Assembly: GCA_040388785.1 (NCBI GenBank)
Contig: JAZKBD010000001.1
Coordinates: 1 to 64,000 of the forward strand
DNA length: 64,000 bases
Reading direction: 5' to 3'
Origin: 66-474 sp040388785
Lineage (GTDB): Bacteria; Pseudomonadota; Gammaproteobacteria; Xanthomonadales; Rhodanobacteraceae
The position numbers and the translations under genes are program-made. Of the stretch, positions 35,473 to 43,697 are shown piece after piece (the first letter of the stretch is position 1; each line of letters begins with the position of its first letter). The notes under the pieces are model-generated. The model searched no databases. It was not told the DNA's origin and saw only the letters and a program-made list of their open reading frames with translations.

Positions 35473-36192
35473 TCATGCGTTGACGTGTGCCCCGGCGCGA
35501 TCGCGCGCGTGGAAGCGCGGTTCCTCGGCGATGTCCACGGCTTGGCCATCGATCACGTGCACGCTGCGTTGCGCGCGCGTGGCGAGTTCCGGGTCGTGGG
35601 TGACCATCACGATGGTCGCGCCCTCGCGATGGATCTCTTCAAGCAGTTCCATCACGCTGCGCGCCATCTGCGTATCCAGGTTGCCGGTCGGTTCGTCCGC
35701 CAGCAGCAGCCGCGGCGAACCGGCGAGTGCACGTGCGATCGCGACGCGCTGCTGCTGGCCGCCCGACAGTTCGGCGGGGTAATGCTTCATGCGCGACGCC
35801 AGGCCGACGCGTTCCAGCGCGTCCTGGATGCGCTGCTGGCGCTCGGCGGATTTCATGCCGCGGTAGCGCAGCGGCACTTCCACGTTGTCGTGCACGTTGA
35901 GGTCGGGGATCAGGTTGAAACTCTGGAACACGAAGCCGATCTTCTCGTTGCGGATCTTCGAGCGCGCGTTGTCGCCGAGATTGCTGACGTCGACGCCGTC
36001 CAGCAGGTATTCGCCGCCGGTGAAACTTTCCAAAAGGCCCGCGATGGTGAGGAAGGTGGTCTTGCCGGAGCCCGATGGTCCCATCACCGCGACGAATTCG
36101 CCTTCCTTCACGTCGATGTTGAAGTCGCGCAGCGCGTAGGTTTCCACCACTTCGGTGCGGTAGACCTTGGACAGGTGGGTCATCTTTAACAT
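35473..36192 (-). CDS. ABC transporter ATPase, MacB/LolD type
   Basis: 239 residues. Walker A GPSGSGKTT (~39-47), Q-loop FVFQSFNLIPDLNVHDNVEVPL, signature LSGGQQQRVAIARAL, Walker B RLLLADEPTGNLD and switch His MVTHDPEL are all intact. The sequence is that of the LolD/MacB class driving mechanotransmission exporters. It is the only ATPase in the operon and therefore presumably serves all eight permeases downstream. ATG at 36192; MTHLSKVY at 36183 is an alternative. Confidence 0.95.
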   Translation of the reverse strand: MLKMTHLSKVYRTEVVETYALRDFNIDVKEGEFVAVMGPSGSGKTTFLTIAGLLESFTGGEYLLDGVDVSNLGDNARSKIRNEKIGFVFQSFNLIPDLNVHDNVEVPLRYRGMKSAERQQRIQDALERVGLASRMKHYPAELSGGQQQRVAIARALAGSPRLLLADEPTGNLDTQMARSVMELLEEIHREGATIVMVTHDPELATRAQRSVHVIDGQAVDIAEEPRFHARDRAGAHVNA

Positions 36193-36241
36193 GGTGGTTT
36201 CCTTCGTTGCGGGGGTGATGTGTGGATGGATCGATGTGGAA

Positions 36242-36308
36242 GCAGGGAGCGAAGAACGAATCCGAGCTGGTTCAAACCGCGGTTCCGTTCCCTCGCTCCG
36301 CTCCCTGC
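36242..36308. repeat. Inverted repeat between fusion-protein and ATPase genes
   Basis: GCAGGGAGCG (36242-36251) is exactly complementary to CGCTCCCTGC (36299-36308) with 47 nt between. It lies just past the stop codon of the membrane-fusion protein gene and could modulate downstream expression. Confidence 0.55.
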
Positions 36309-36310
36309 AA

Positions 36311-37585
36311 TCAGTTGCTGATGGCGACTTTCGCCGCGCCGTTGAAGTTGCTGGTACCTGAAATCACGATCTTTTCGCCTTCCTTCAGGCCCTGCAGGAT
36401 CTCGACCTTGTCGATCGAGCTGGGGCCCAGCGTCACCGGCGTCTTGTAGGCAATGTCGTCGCGCACGACGTAGGCGTAGCGGCCACCGGATTCGTCGACG
36501 AACGAACCGCGCGCGACGGTCAGGACGTTGTCGCGCTTGTCGAGCACGATGCGCACCGACAGGCGCTGGTTCTGGCGCAGTTCGCTGGGCTTCTTGCCTT
36601 CGAAGCGCACCCGCGCCACCACTTCGCCATTCACGACTTCCGGCGAGATCGTGCTGACCGCGCCTTTCCAGTCGTTGCCGTTGCCGCTGATCACGGCAGG
36701 CATCGCCGGCGCGAGGTCGCGCGCGAAACTTTCCGGCACGCTCACCTGCACTTCCAGCGCCGACAGGTCGACCACCGTCAGCAGCTTGGCGTCCTTGGGC
36801 ACCGTCGCGGTCTGCGCGATGAACAACTGGCCGACCTGGCCGTTCACCGGCGAGCGCACGTTCAACTCTTCCACCTGGCGTTGCAAATCCGCGACCAGCA
36901 GCTTCTGGCGTTCGTAGGCAAGTTTCTTGGCCTGGACCTCCAGCGTGAGGCTGGAATCGTCCATGCCGAGGTTGGCCTTGGCGTGGCTCAACTGGATCTG
37001 CGCTTTTTGCAGCGCGTCGCGGTGGCGATCGACGTCGAGCTGCGATACCGCGCCCTTGTCGTAGGCCTCCTGGTAACGCTTCAGGTCGCGCGCGGCGCTC
37101 TGCTGGTCGATGTTGGCGTTGTCATAGGCCTCCTGCAGCTTCGAGCGCTGCTGGTCGGCATCGACCTTGGCCTGCTGGTACGCGACCTGCATCGCGTCTT
37201 CGTTGTTTTCTTCCTGCGCGAGCTTGTTGGTCAGCTCGGGACTCGCGATCACCGCCAGCACCTGGCCCTTGGCCACCTTGTCGCCGGCATGCACCTGCAG
37301 CACCACCGCGCCCGCGGCATTGGCATACAGCGTCGGACTGACCGCCGCGACCACGCGACCGTCGGCGGCGATGTCGCGCACGAACGGCCCGCGCTCCACG
37401 CTGGCGATCTGCAGCCGCGACGCGCTCACCGACGAACCTGCGGAGAACAGGCGCAGCGCGCCCGGCACCAGCCATATCAGCAAGACCAGCACCACCACGC
37501 CGATGGCGGCGAAGATGCCCAGCTTCTTCTTGTTGACGCGCTTCTCGATGATGCGGTCTTGTGCGGAGGTGTCGCGAATGCTCAT
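36311..37585 (-). CDS. HlyD/MacA-type periplasmic membrane-fusion protein
   Basis: 424 residues. One N-terminal membrane helix (LGIFAAIGVVVLVLLIWLVPGAL, ~22-44), split lipoyl domain (VVLQVHAGDKVAKGQVLAVIASPEL and LNVRSPVNGQVGQLFIAQTATV), a long alpha-hairpin coiled coil (~125-235, AQEENNEDAMQVAYQQAKVDADQQR-like) and a beta-barrel/membrane-proximal domain. It would link the inner-membrane permeases to an outer-membrane channel; no TolC gene is in the window. First gene of the operon, 44 nt downstream of a sigma-54 -24/-12 element; GGAG precedes the ATG. Confidence 0.93.
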   Translation of the reverse strand: MSIRDTSAQDRIIEKRVNKKKLGIFAAIGVVVLVLLIWLVPGALRLFSAGSSVSASRLQIASVERGPFVRDIAADGRVVAAVSPTLYANAAGAVVLQVHAGDKVAKGQVLAVIASPELTNKLAQEENNEDAMQVAYQQAKVDADQQRSKLQEAYDNANIDQQSAARDLKRYQEAYDKGAVSQLDVDRHRDALQKAQIQLSHAKANLGMDDSSLTLEVQAKKLAYERQKLLVADLQRQVEELNVRSPVNGQVGQLFIAQTATVPKDAKLLTVVDLSALEVQVSVPESFARDLAPAMPAVISGNGNDWKGAVSTISPEVVNGEVVARVRFEGKKPSELRQNQRLSVRIVLDKRDNVLTVARGSFVDESGGRYAYVVRDDIAYKTPVTLGPSSIDKVEILQGLKEGEKIVISGTSNFNGAAKVAISN

Positions 37586-37628
37586 GCAAGGTCTCCGGCC
37601 GCCACAACGCGGCCACAGTCCTCTTTGA

Positions 37629-37644
37629 GCAAGTCCGGTGCCAA
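37629..37644 (-). promoter_or_regulatory. Sigma-54 (-24/-12) promoter of the eight-permease operon
   Basis: Minus-strand TTGGCACCGGACTTGC matches the consensus TGGCAC-N5-TTGC at every defined position, with invariant GG at 37641-37642 and GC at 37629-37630 in correct spacing. The predicted start site is near 37617, giving a leader of about 32 nt before the fusion-protein ATG. Confidence 0.85.
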
Positions 37645-37706
37645 GCGGAACCCGGCGTCAACGCGTTCGCATTCAAGCACTTGCCAAGGCGCAGCGCGCG
37701 GAAAAG

Positions 37707-37731
37707 GTGTCCGCGGACAGACCGCGGACAC
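37707..37731. promoter_or_regulatory. Predicted upstream activator site (perfect inverted repeat)
   Basis: GTGTCCGCGG and CCGCGGACAC form a perfect 10-bp inverted repeat with a 5-nt spacer, centred about 75 bp upstream of the sigma-54 promoter, the usual distance range for enhancer sites of Fis-type activators. An additional GCGGACA half-site follows near 37749. The rest of the 373-nt intergenic region 37586-37958 shows no gene. Confidence 0.65.
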
Positions 37732-37892
37732 TCCGCAATGCGGCGGTGGCGGACAAACCCTCGATGCCCTGCACGCCGCCGCCGGTATCGCATGATGCGA
37801 TGCCGCGCGTTGAACACCATTCAACACCGCGTCGCGAAACTTTCATGACGCCGTGCGCGTCGCCGCGAGATCACTCGAACTAGAATGTCGTC

Positions 37893-37920
37893 ACGCCTCC
37901 CTCGCGGAGGCGTCTTCGTT
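37893..37920 (+). terminator. Hairpin with T-rich tail ahead of the EamA gene
   Basis: ACGCCTCC and GGAGGCGT form an 8-bp stem around a 5-nt loop, followed on the plus strand by CTTCGTTTTC. No plus-strand gene ends upstream, so it may be an attenuator or a leftover terminator. Confidence 0.45.
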
Positions 37921-37958
37921 TTCTTCTGCGCTGCATGCGGCGCAACGGTTGATCCGCC

Positions 37959-38882
37959 ATGAACGACATCGCACTGTCTGCCGCCGGCGCGACGCCGCAA
38001 CGCCGCTGGCTGATCCCGCTGGCGCTGCTGGCGGTGTACGTGATCTGGGGCTCGACCTACCTCGGCATCCGCATCGGGCTGACCGGATTCCCGCCGTTTG
38101 CGATGGCTGCACTGCGATTCCTCGCGGCCGGCATCGCGATGTACGCGTGGTTGCGCCTGCGCGGCGTCAAGCCGCCGACGCGCCGGCAATGGCGCAACGC
38201 GGCGGTCACGGGCGTGCTGCTGTTGCTGTTCGGCAACGGCCTGGTGTGTTTCGCCGAACAAAGCGTGACGTCGGGCATCGCCGCGGTCGCCATCGCCAGC
38301 GAACCATTGTTCGTGGCGCTGGTGCTGTTTGCCTACCGCGAACACCCGAGCCGCAGCGAGATCATCGGACTGGTCGTCGGATTCGTGGGCGTGATCGTGT
38401 TGAACAGCGGCGGCGCGATGCGCGCGGTGCCGTTGGCGGCTGCGGCGCTGATCTTCGCGACCGCGGCGTGGGCGTTCGGCTCGATCTGGAGCCGCCACCA
38501 GGACATGCCGGACGGCCCGATGAACGTGGCCGCGCAGATGCTGTGTGCGGCGCCCGCGCTGGCGCTGGCCGCGTGGCTCACCGGCGAGCGCTGGCCCGCG
38601 CATCCATCGATGACGTCGATCATCGCCGTCGCGTACCTCGCCGTGTTCGGATCGATCATCGCGTTTTCCGCCTACCTGTTCCTGGTCAAGCACGCGCGTC
38701 CGGCGCTGACCGCGAGCTACGCCTACGTGAATCCGCCGGTGGCCGTGTTGCTGGGCGCGCTGGTTGCGGGCGAACACGTGGGCAGCGCCGAGATTGGCGG
38801 CATGGTCGTGATCCTCGTCGGCGTCGCGATCATCACGCTGGCGCACGGACGCGGCAGGCGGCGTACAGCCGCTGCGGAGTAA
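37959..38882 (+). CDS. EamA/DMT-family transporter (YedA-like)
   Basis: 307 residues, ten predicted helices in two EamA repeats. LLAVYVIWGSTYLGIRIGLTGFPPF and GFVGVIVLNSGG in the first repeat, and SLFGSIIAFSAYLFLVKHARPALTASYAYVNPPVAVLLGALVAGE-like sequence in the second, place it with YedA-type drug/metabolite exporters. Substrate unknown. It stands divergent from the eight-permease operon across a shared 373-nt region. Confidence 0.88.
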   Translation: MNDIALSAAGATPQRRWLIPLALLAVYVIWGSTYLGIRIGLTGFPPFAMAALRFLAAGIAMYAWLRLRGVKPPTRRQWRNAAVTGVLLLLFGNGLVCFAEQSVTSGIAAVAIASEPLFVALVLFAYREHPSRSEIIGLVVGFVGVIVLNSGGAMRAVPLAAAALIFATAAWAFGSIWSRHQDMPDGPMNVAAQMLCAAPALALAAWLTGERWPAHPSMTSIIAVAYLAVFGSIIAFSAYLFLVKHARPALTASYAYVNPPVAVLLGALVAGEHVGSAEIGGMVVILVGVAIITLAHGRGRRRTAAAE

Positions 38883-38919
38883 AATGCGCGGCCATTGAAT
38901 GGCCTTGCCCGTTGCCGTC

Positions 38920-39837
38920 ATGACCAAGTGGATCGTCCTTGCCGTTCTCGTCGTGTGTGCGCTGTACGTGCACTTTCGCGGCCGGGTGCGGCACAAGTTC
39001 CTGCGCCAGATCACCGACCACTCGACGTTCATGGCGCCGATCAACGTGTTGATGTACGCGTTCTCGCGCGTGCCGCGCACACCGTACCTGCAAATCGCCG
39101 ATTTTCCGGAACTAGAAAACCTGCGCAGCAACTGGCAGGTCATCCGCGATGAAGCCATCGCGCTGGCGAAGGCCAGCCACATCAAGGCGTCCGACCAGCA
39201 CAACGACGCCGGCTTCCATTCCTTCTTCCGCACCGGCTGGAAGCGGTTTTACCTCAAGTGGTACGACGACGCGCCGCATCCGTCGGCACAGCAACTGTGC
39301 CCGCGCACGGTCGAGATCCTGAAAGGCTCGCCGAACATCAAGGCCGCCGCATTCACCCAGTTGCCGCCGGGCAGCAACCTTGGCAAGCATCGCGATCCGT
39401 TCGCGGGTTCGCTGCGCTACCACCTGGGACTAATCACGCCCAACGACGATCGTTGCTGGATCAAGGTGGACGGCAAACCGTACAGTTGGCGCGACGGCGA
39501 AGGCGTGGTGTTCGACGAGACCTACATCCACTGGGCCGCCAACGAAACCGACCAGGACCGCATCATCCTGTTCTGCGACCTCGAGCGTCCGATGAAGTAT
39601 CGCTGGGCCACCGCGCTCAACCACGCCGTTGCGCGCACCCTGCTCGCCGCAGGTTCCTCGCCCAACCAGGAAGGCGACCGCACCGGCGGCGTCAACAAGA
39701 TATTCAAGTACGCCTACGCGATCCGGCACGTCGGCAAGAAACTGAAGAAGCGCAACCGCAAGCTGTACTACGCCGCCAAGTGGACGATCTTCGCCGCGAT
39801 CCTCGCCGCGATCTTCGTGCCGTGGCGGATGTTGTGA
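38920..39837 (+). CDS. lpxO: LpxO-like Fe(II)/2-oxoglutarate-dependent hydroxylase (aspartyl/asparaginyl beta-hydroxylase family)
   Basis: 305 residues. A membrane helix at each end (IVLAVLVVCALYVHF and WTIFAAILAAIFVPW) surrounds the catalytic domain, with GKHRDPFAGSLRYHLGL (HxD iron ligands), GVVFDETYIHWAANETDQDRIILFCDLERPM (distal His and Arg). LpxO hydroxylates the secondary acyl chain of lipid A, altering the outer membrane. Start ATG at 38920 (MTKWIVL) as in homologues; another ATG lies at 38899. It follows the EamA gene by 37 nt. Confidence 0.88.
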   Translation: MTKWIVLAVLVVCALYVHFRGRVRHKFLRQITDHSTFMAPINVLMYAFSRVPRTPYLQIADFPELENLRSNWQVIRDEAIALAKASHIKASDQHNDAGFHSFFRTGWKRFYLKWYDDAPHPSAQQLCPRTVEILKGSPNIKAAAFTQLPPGSNLGKHRDPFAGSLRYHLGLITPNDDRCWIKVDGKPYSWRDGEGVVFDETYIHWAANETDQDRIILFCDLERPMKYRWATALNHAVARTLLAAGSSPNQEGDRTGGVNKIFKYAYAIRHVGKKLKKRNRKLYYAAKWTIFAAILAAIFVPWRML

Positions 39838-39840
39838 CGC

Positions 39841-39889
39841 GCCCGCTCGGGAACGTCCGAACGCGTAACGAAGTGCATCCCGAGCGGGC
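39841..39889. terminator. Inverted repeat between convergent genes
   Basis: GCCCGCTCGGG (39841-39851) pairs exactly with CCCGAGCGGGC (39879-39889). It lies between lpxO and the opposing cyclic-di-GMP gene. It lacks a T-run, so a bidirectional terminator role is tentative. Confidence 0.45.
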
Positions 39890-39913
39890 AAAGCCGCCCG
39901 GAGGCAGATTTCG

Positions 39914-42796
39914 TCATGCTGCAAAAACGGGTGCGGCGCCTCCGATCCACGTATCCACGGGCTGCGCCTTCGAGTACAGAAATCCCTGGACATGCTGGCA
40001 ACCAAGCTCGCGCAGCAGATCGCGCTGAGCCGTCGTTTCGACGCCTTCGGCGATCACCTGCATCGAAAGTGCGTCGGCCATTGCCAAGATGGCACGAATA
40101 ACGGCCACGCCGCTGCCTTGATCTTCTTTGGTGAGATCGGCGACGAATGAGCGATCGATCTTGAGCATTTGCAACGGGTACTGATGCAGATAGGACAGTG
40201 ACGAATATCCGGTTCCAAAATCATCCAGCGAAACGCCTATGCCGGCCTGACGGAAAATATGCAGCACCCGCTTGACCGTGGGCGTATCTTCCAACAGCGC
40301 GCGCTCGGTGACCTCGACGCGGAAGCGCGACGCTGGCACCGCATATTCGGCAAGCAGCCCGAGCAGCCTTTGATCAAGCTTGGGGTCGCGGAAGTGACGT
40401 GCCGAAAGGTTGACACTCACGAAGGCATCACCGCTTCCGGCCAGCGCGTTGGCATCGCGACATGCCTGGGTGAAGATCTGCCAGTCCATGGCTTCAGACA
40501 TTCCGGTGTCCTCGGCGACGCTGAGAAATTCGCCCGGCAGTACTATGCCGCGCCGCGGGTGGCGCCAACGCATCAGCGCTTCATAACCGATGACGTTGCC
40601 GACGTCGAGGTTCACGATCGGTTGGTAATACGGCACGAACTCGCTGCGTGTCAGGCCGCGGCGCAGGTCGTTTTCGACCTCCAACAGCGATACCGCTTCC
40701 CTGCGCAGGTCGTCGTCAAACACCACACACCGGTGACGTCCTTCGGCCTTGGCACGGTACATGGCCGAGTCGGCGTCGCGCAGCAACTCGTCCGGGCTCT
40801 GGTAGTGCGGCGCGGCCAATGCGATGCCGACAGAGGTGGAGGTAAACATTTCCTTGGAAGCGAGCCAGAATGGCGCGTTGAGAGCATGAATGATGCGCCC
40901 GGCGATGTTGCTGGCCATATCCACATCCGCAACACCGTCCAACAGTACACAGAACTCGTCACCACCCATGCGCGCAACCATGTCGTTGGGCTTCAGGCAA
41001 GCGCGAATGCGCTTGCCGACCTCGAACAACAGGTCGTCGCCCAACAAGTGACCGACTGAGTCGTTGATCACCTTGAAGCGGTCGAGATCCATGAACAGCA
41101 CCGCGAAACCCTTGGCTGGATCAGCGCGATAATACGCGAGTGCGTGCGCCAGCCTCTGCGTCAGCTGAGTGCGATTGGGCAGGCCCGTCAGCGGGTCGTG
41201 CAGGGTTTCGTGCTTCAGGCGCGCCTCGACGCGCTCGCGCTCGGCAATTTCCGCACGCAAGTCACGATTGGCCAATCCAAGTGCACCGGTGCGTTCGTCC
41301 ACACGGCGTTCAAGGTCGGCGTAGGCGTGGCGCAGGGATTCGGCGACACGTATCCGCTCCAGCGCGTTGGCGATGTGGTAGGACACAAATGTCAGCAGTT
41401 CTTGGTCGCGCAGCGTATAGCGCCGTTCCGGCGAATAGCTCTGCACGACCAATACTCCGACCGTGCGCTCCGAACACACCAGCGGCACGCCAAGCCAGCA
41501 CTCCGAATCCGGTCCGTGTGGCGCCACTTCGCCTGCGGTGCGCAGCCTGGAAACCTCGGCGGAATCCGCGAGTAATGCCTTGCCGCAACGCACTACGTAC
41601 TCTGTCAGACCGTTGGCGAGTTTGCGCGGCTCATGCTTGTCGTCGCGTTCATCCACCAGGTAGGGAAAGGTCAGTTCGGTACCATCCTCGGATGACAGCG
41701 CAATATAGAAATTGCGTGCGTACAGCAGATCACCTACCACGCTATGTACGGTGGCATAGAAGGTTTCGATGCTGTCAGTGGTACTGGCGAGTTCAGCGAT
41801 GCGAAACAGTGCCGCCTGCAATCGTTCGCCGCGCTGACGCTCAAATACCTGCTGTTGCAATTCCGCGGTGCGCTCATTGACGCGATGTTCCAACTCGGCG
41901 TGTGCCAAGCGCCGCTCCAGCGCGGTCTGGATGTGCTGGGCCACATAGATCAGGAGGGTCTTGTCCTGCTCGGAGAAGTGGTGCACATCGTCATAACTCT
42001 GAACAACTACGCAACCGACCACGTCGGTTCCCCGAAGCAACGGCACCCCCAGCCAGTCCTTGCACACGGCGCCGACCATGTGGAACGGACCAGTGACGCA
42101 GCGGCTCATCAACTCCGGTGGACCCATCAACGGCTTGCCGTCATGGAGCACGTACCAGGTTGGGCCGTGCAGGATTTCCGCCATCGACATGTCGCTGTGC
42201 GGGTCAGGAATGTTCGGGTCGGCAACATCGGCGTAGTACGCAAAGCGCACGCTATCGCGTGCAGCGTCATACAGGGCGATGTAAAAGTTCTCTGCATACA
42301 TCAGGGAACTGACGATGCCGTGAAGCGCTTGGGACATCGTGGTCAGGTCGTCGTCTGCCGAATTGGCCTGATCAGCGATGGCATACAGCGCGCGCTGTAA
42401 GCGTTCGGACCGCCCGAGATGTTCGACGGATTCCGCCAGCGCCATTTGTTTGCCGAGCGCCTCGATCCGTGCTTCGATCAAATTGGCTGCCGGCCTTAGC
42501 AGCGCGATCCTGGCATGGTTGTCCGGCGCGGTAACAAGGAGAATCTCCCGCCTGGAAAGCGGGATCTGCAATTGTTGCCCGAAGGCACCGGCGGTGACCG
42601 GTGTCCCGACGCCCCTGGCGCAGCGCCGGACCTCGGATTCCGGCACCAGAATGCCCAGGAGCTCGCGGGCGGCTCTCACCACGGCATCAAGATCGGCGGC
42701 TGCCAACAACTTGCCGTTGGCTCGCAACAAGGCAATCGCGTCGAGTGGCCGGCCAGTGGTGATGGGTGTCGCTGCTGAATGGATATTGCCGGCCAT
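39914..42796 (-). CDS. GAF-GAF-GGDEF-EAL cyclic-di-GMP turnover protein
   Basis: 960 residues from the ATG at 42794-42796 (MAGNIHSAA); the frame is open 87 codons further upstream without similarity. Two GAF domains (around ~130-320 and ~330-500), each followed by a coiled coil (LEHRVNERTAELQQQ; LERRVDERTGALGLANRDL), then GGDEF (LDRFKVINDSVGHLLGDDLL, RMGGDEFCVLL) and EAL (IGYEALMRWRHP, EVTERALLED, DDFGTGYSSLSYLHQYPLQMLKIDRSFV, VIAEGVET). Both catalytic motifs are intact, so it could synthesise or hydrolyse c-di-GMP, with GAF domains sensing a small ligand or redox state. Cytoplasmic, no membrane helices. A sigma-54-like promoter lies ~35 nt upstream. Confidence 0.93.
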   Translation of the reverse strand: MAGNIHSAATPITTGRPLDAIALLRANGKLLAAADLDAVVRAARELLGILVPESEVRRCARGVGTPVTAGAFGQQLQIPLSRREILLVTAPDNHARIALLRPAANLIEARIEALGKQMALAESVEHLGRSERLQRALYAIADQANSADDDLTTMSQALHGIVSSLMYAENFYIALYDAARDSVRFAYYADVADPNIPDPHSDMSMAEILHGPTWYVLHDGKPLMGPPELMSRCVTGPFHMVGAVCKDWLGVPLLRGTDVVGCVVVQSYDDVHHFSEQDKTLLIYVAQHIQTALERRLAHAELEHRVNERTAELQQQVFERQRGERLQAALFRIAELASTTDSIETFYATVHSVVGDLLYARNFYIALSSEDGTELTFPYLVDERDDKHEPRKLANGLTEYVVRCGKALLADSAEVSRLRTAGEVAPHGPDSECWLGVPLVCSERTVGVLVVQSYSPERRYTLRDQELLTFVSYHIANALERIRVAESLRHAYADLERRVDERTGALGLANRDLRAEIAERERVEARLKHETLHDPLTGLPNRTQLTQRLAHALAYYRADPAKGFAVLFMDLDRFKVINDSVGHLLGDDLLFEVGKRIRACLKPNDMVARMGGDEFCVLLDGVADVDMASNIAGRIIHALNAPFWLASKEMFTSTSVGIALAAPHYQSPDELLRDADSAMYRAKAEGRHRCVVFDDDLRREAVSLLEVENDLRRGLTRSEFVPYYQPIVNLDVGNVIGYEALMRWRHPRRGIVLPGEFLSVAEDTGMSEAMDWQIFTQACRDANALAGSGDAFVSVNLSARHFRDPKLDQRLLGLLAEYAVPASRFRVEVTERALLEDTPTVKRVLHIFRQAGIGVSLDDFGTGYSSLSYLHQYPLQMLKIDRSFVADLTKEDQGSGVAVIRAILAMADALSMQVIAEGVETTAQRDLLRELGCQHVQGFLYSKAQPVDTWIGGAAPVFAA

Positions 42797-42829
42797 TGAA
42801 ATAGCCCCTGTGTTTACAACAGAGACAAA

Positions 42830-42845
42830 GCAACAACCGTTCCAA
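42830..42845 (-). promoter_or_regulatory. Sigma-54-like (-24/-12) promoter of the c-di-GMP gene
   Basis: Minus-strand TTGGAACGGTTGTTGC matches TTGGCACG-N4-TTGC except one C-to-A change; the GG and GC dinucleotides and their spacing are kept and TTT follows. Start site would be near 42818, about 22 nt before the ATG, with AGGGG as ribosome site. Confidence 0.55.
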
Positions 42846-43087
42846 GTAAAGGAACGCATTTCACAAAATGCGCTGGTTTTCCGTAATTTTCGATTGCGGC
42901 TGAACCGCCCGGACGCACCGGCGGCTTTATTCGCAAAATCTCCTCGCCCGGCGCAGCGTACCTCACCGTCCAGCGCCTTGATCCGTTCACGCTCTCCCGT
43001 CATCGGCCTTGACGCAAACAGTGGGCACACTCGGCGCATAGCCGATCTGGCAACCACGAATCCGATCGCGGTCCACTGTAAACGTCA
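42846..43087. other. Intergenic region without a recognised gene
   Basis: Part of a 457-nt stretch upstream of the c-di-GMP gene. It holds two short hairpins (CGTTCC/GGAACG near 42839-42858 and GCATTT/AAATGC near 42857-42873). It is less GC-rich than the surroundings and no coding frame is convincing. Confidence 0.5.
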
Positions 43088-43240
43088 GTGCAAGTCTTTG
43101 TGTCGAGCCCGACAGGCAAACAGCAGGAGCTTCCGCAGCCGCACCCCGGCTTCATCGACACCGATGGGACGAAACAAAAGTTCACGTCTCTGGAGGAGCA
43201 TTTCCGGCTCTCGATCACGGTCCGCGTCAGCTGCAAATGA
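43088..43240 (+). pseudogene. Possible 3' remnant of a secreted-protein gene
   Basis: An open frame of about 50 codons preceded by a TAA (43079-43081) encodes QVFVSSPTGKQQELPQPHPG and ends HFRLSITVRVSCK. The last strand resembles the 'F.xSxTVxxSC' pattern that opens spore-coat-U/Csu-type pilins and the neighbouring small protein. No normal start codon or signal peptide is present. Function unknown; may be spurious. Confidence 0.25.
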
Positions 43241-43253
43241 ACAAAATGCAACC

Positions 43254-43586
43254 ATGTGTCACCGGTATCTTGCAGTACTCGCCTGGGTCCTCTTTGGGCT
43301 CTGTGTTTCCATATCGTGCCGTGCGAAGGAAGCACAAACCTCGTTTGGTATATCGATCACCATCCTGTCGGCGTGCACCACCAATTTTGATGAGATAAGA
43401 CGGGACGTGAACGAACGCTGTAGCTCCCCGCTCCCCTATCGCATCGACACAGTGCGTTTTCAATCTGGCCAATTTGACGAACAGTTGGCGCTCATTTGCG
43501 GCAACAGTGCGCTCCAAGGTCCACCTGTTGCCCAAGCAAAACCGTGCGGCGCCGACTCGATCAGCGTCGTGACAATCGTCTATTAG
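43254..43586 (+). CDS. Small secreted protein, weakly SCPU-like
   Basis: 110 residues. A clear signal peptide (LAVLAWVLFGLCVSISCRA, cleavage near residue 23) is followed by TSFGISITILSACTTN and, at the C-terminus, CGADSISVVTIVY. Both pieces fit the first and last beta strands of spore coat U (Csu pilin-like) domains, but the whole is shorter than the usual ~160 residues. Five cysteines lie in the mature part. Isolated gene in an AT-richer patch, not in an operon. Identification is by pattern only. Confidence 0.45.
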   Translation: MCHRYLAVLAWVLFGLCVSISCRAKEAQTSFGISITILSACTTNFDEIRRDVNERCSSPLPYRIDTVRFQSGQFDEQLALICGNSALQGPPVAQAKPCGADSISVVTIVY

Positions 43587-43697
43587 TGGACGAGATCGGC
43601 TCGCCCGTGTCGCACATTGGACGCGAACCCGCAATTGGCGCGGAGCCCAACTGCACTCCGGAATTTCATGGAGGAATCGGCTGGACGTGCGGGACTT

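Noticed and set aside
42797..43057. 87-codon N-terminal extension of the c-di-GMP protein with an insertion-sequence-like stretch (ERERIKALDGE)
   Set aside because: The extension has no domain, includes the sigma-54-like promoter, and the resemblance to an IS3 transposase is too short.
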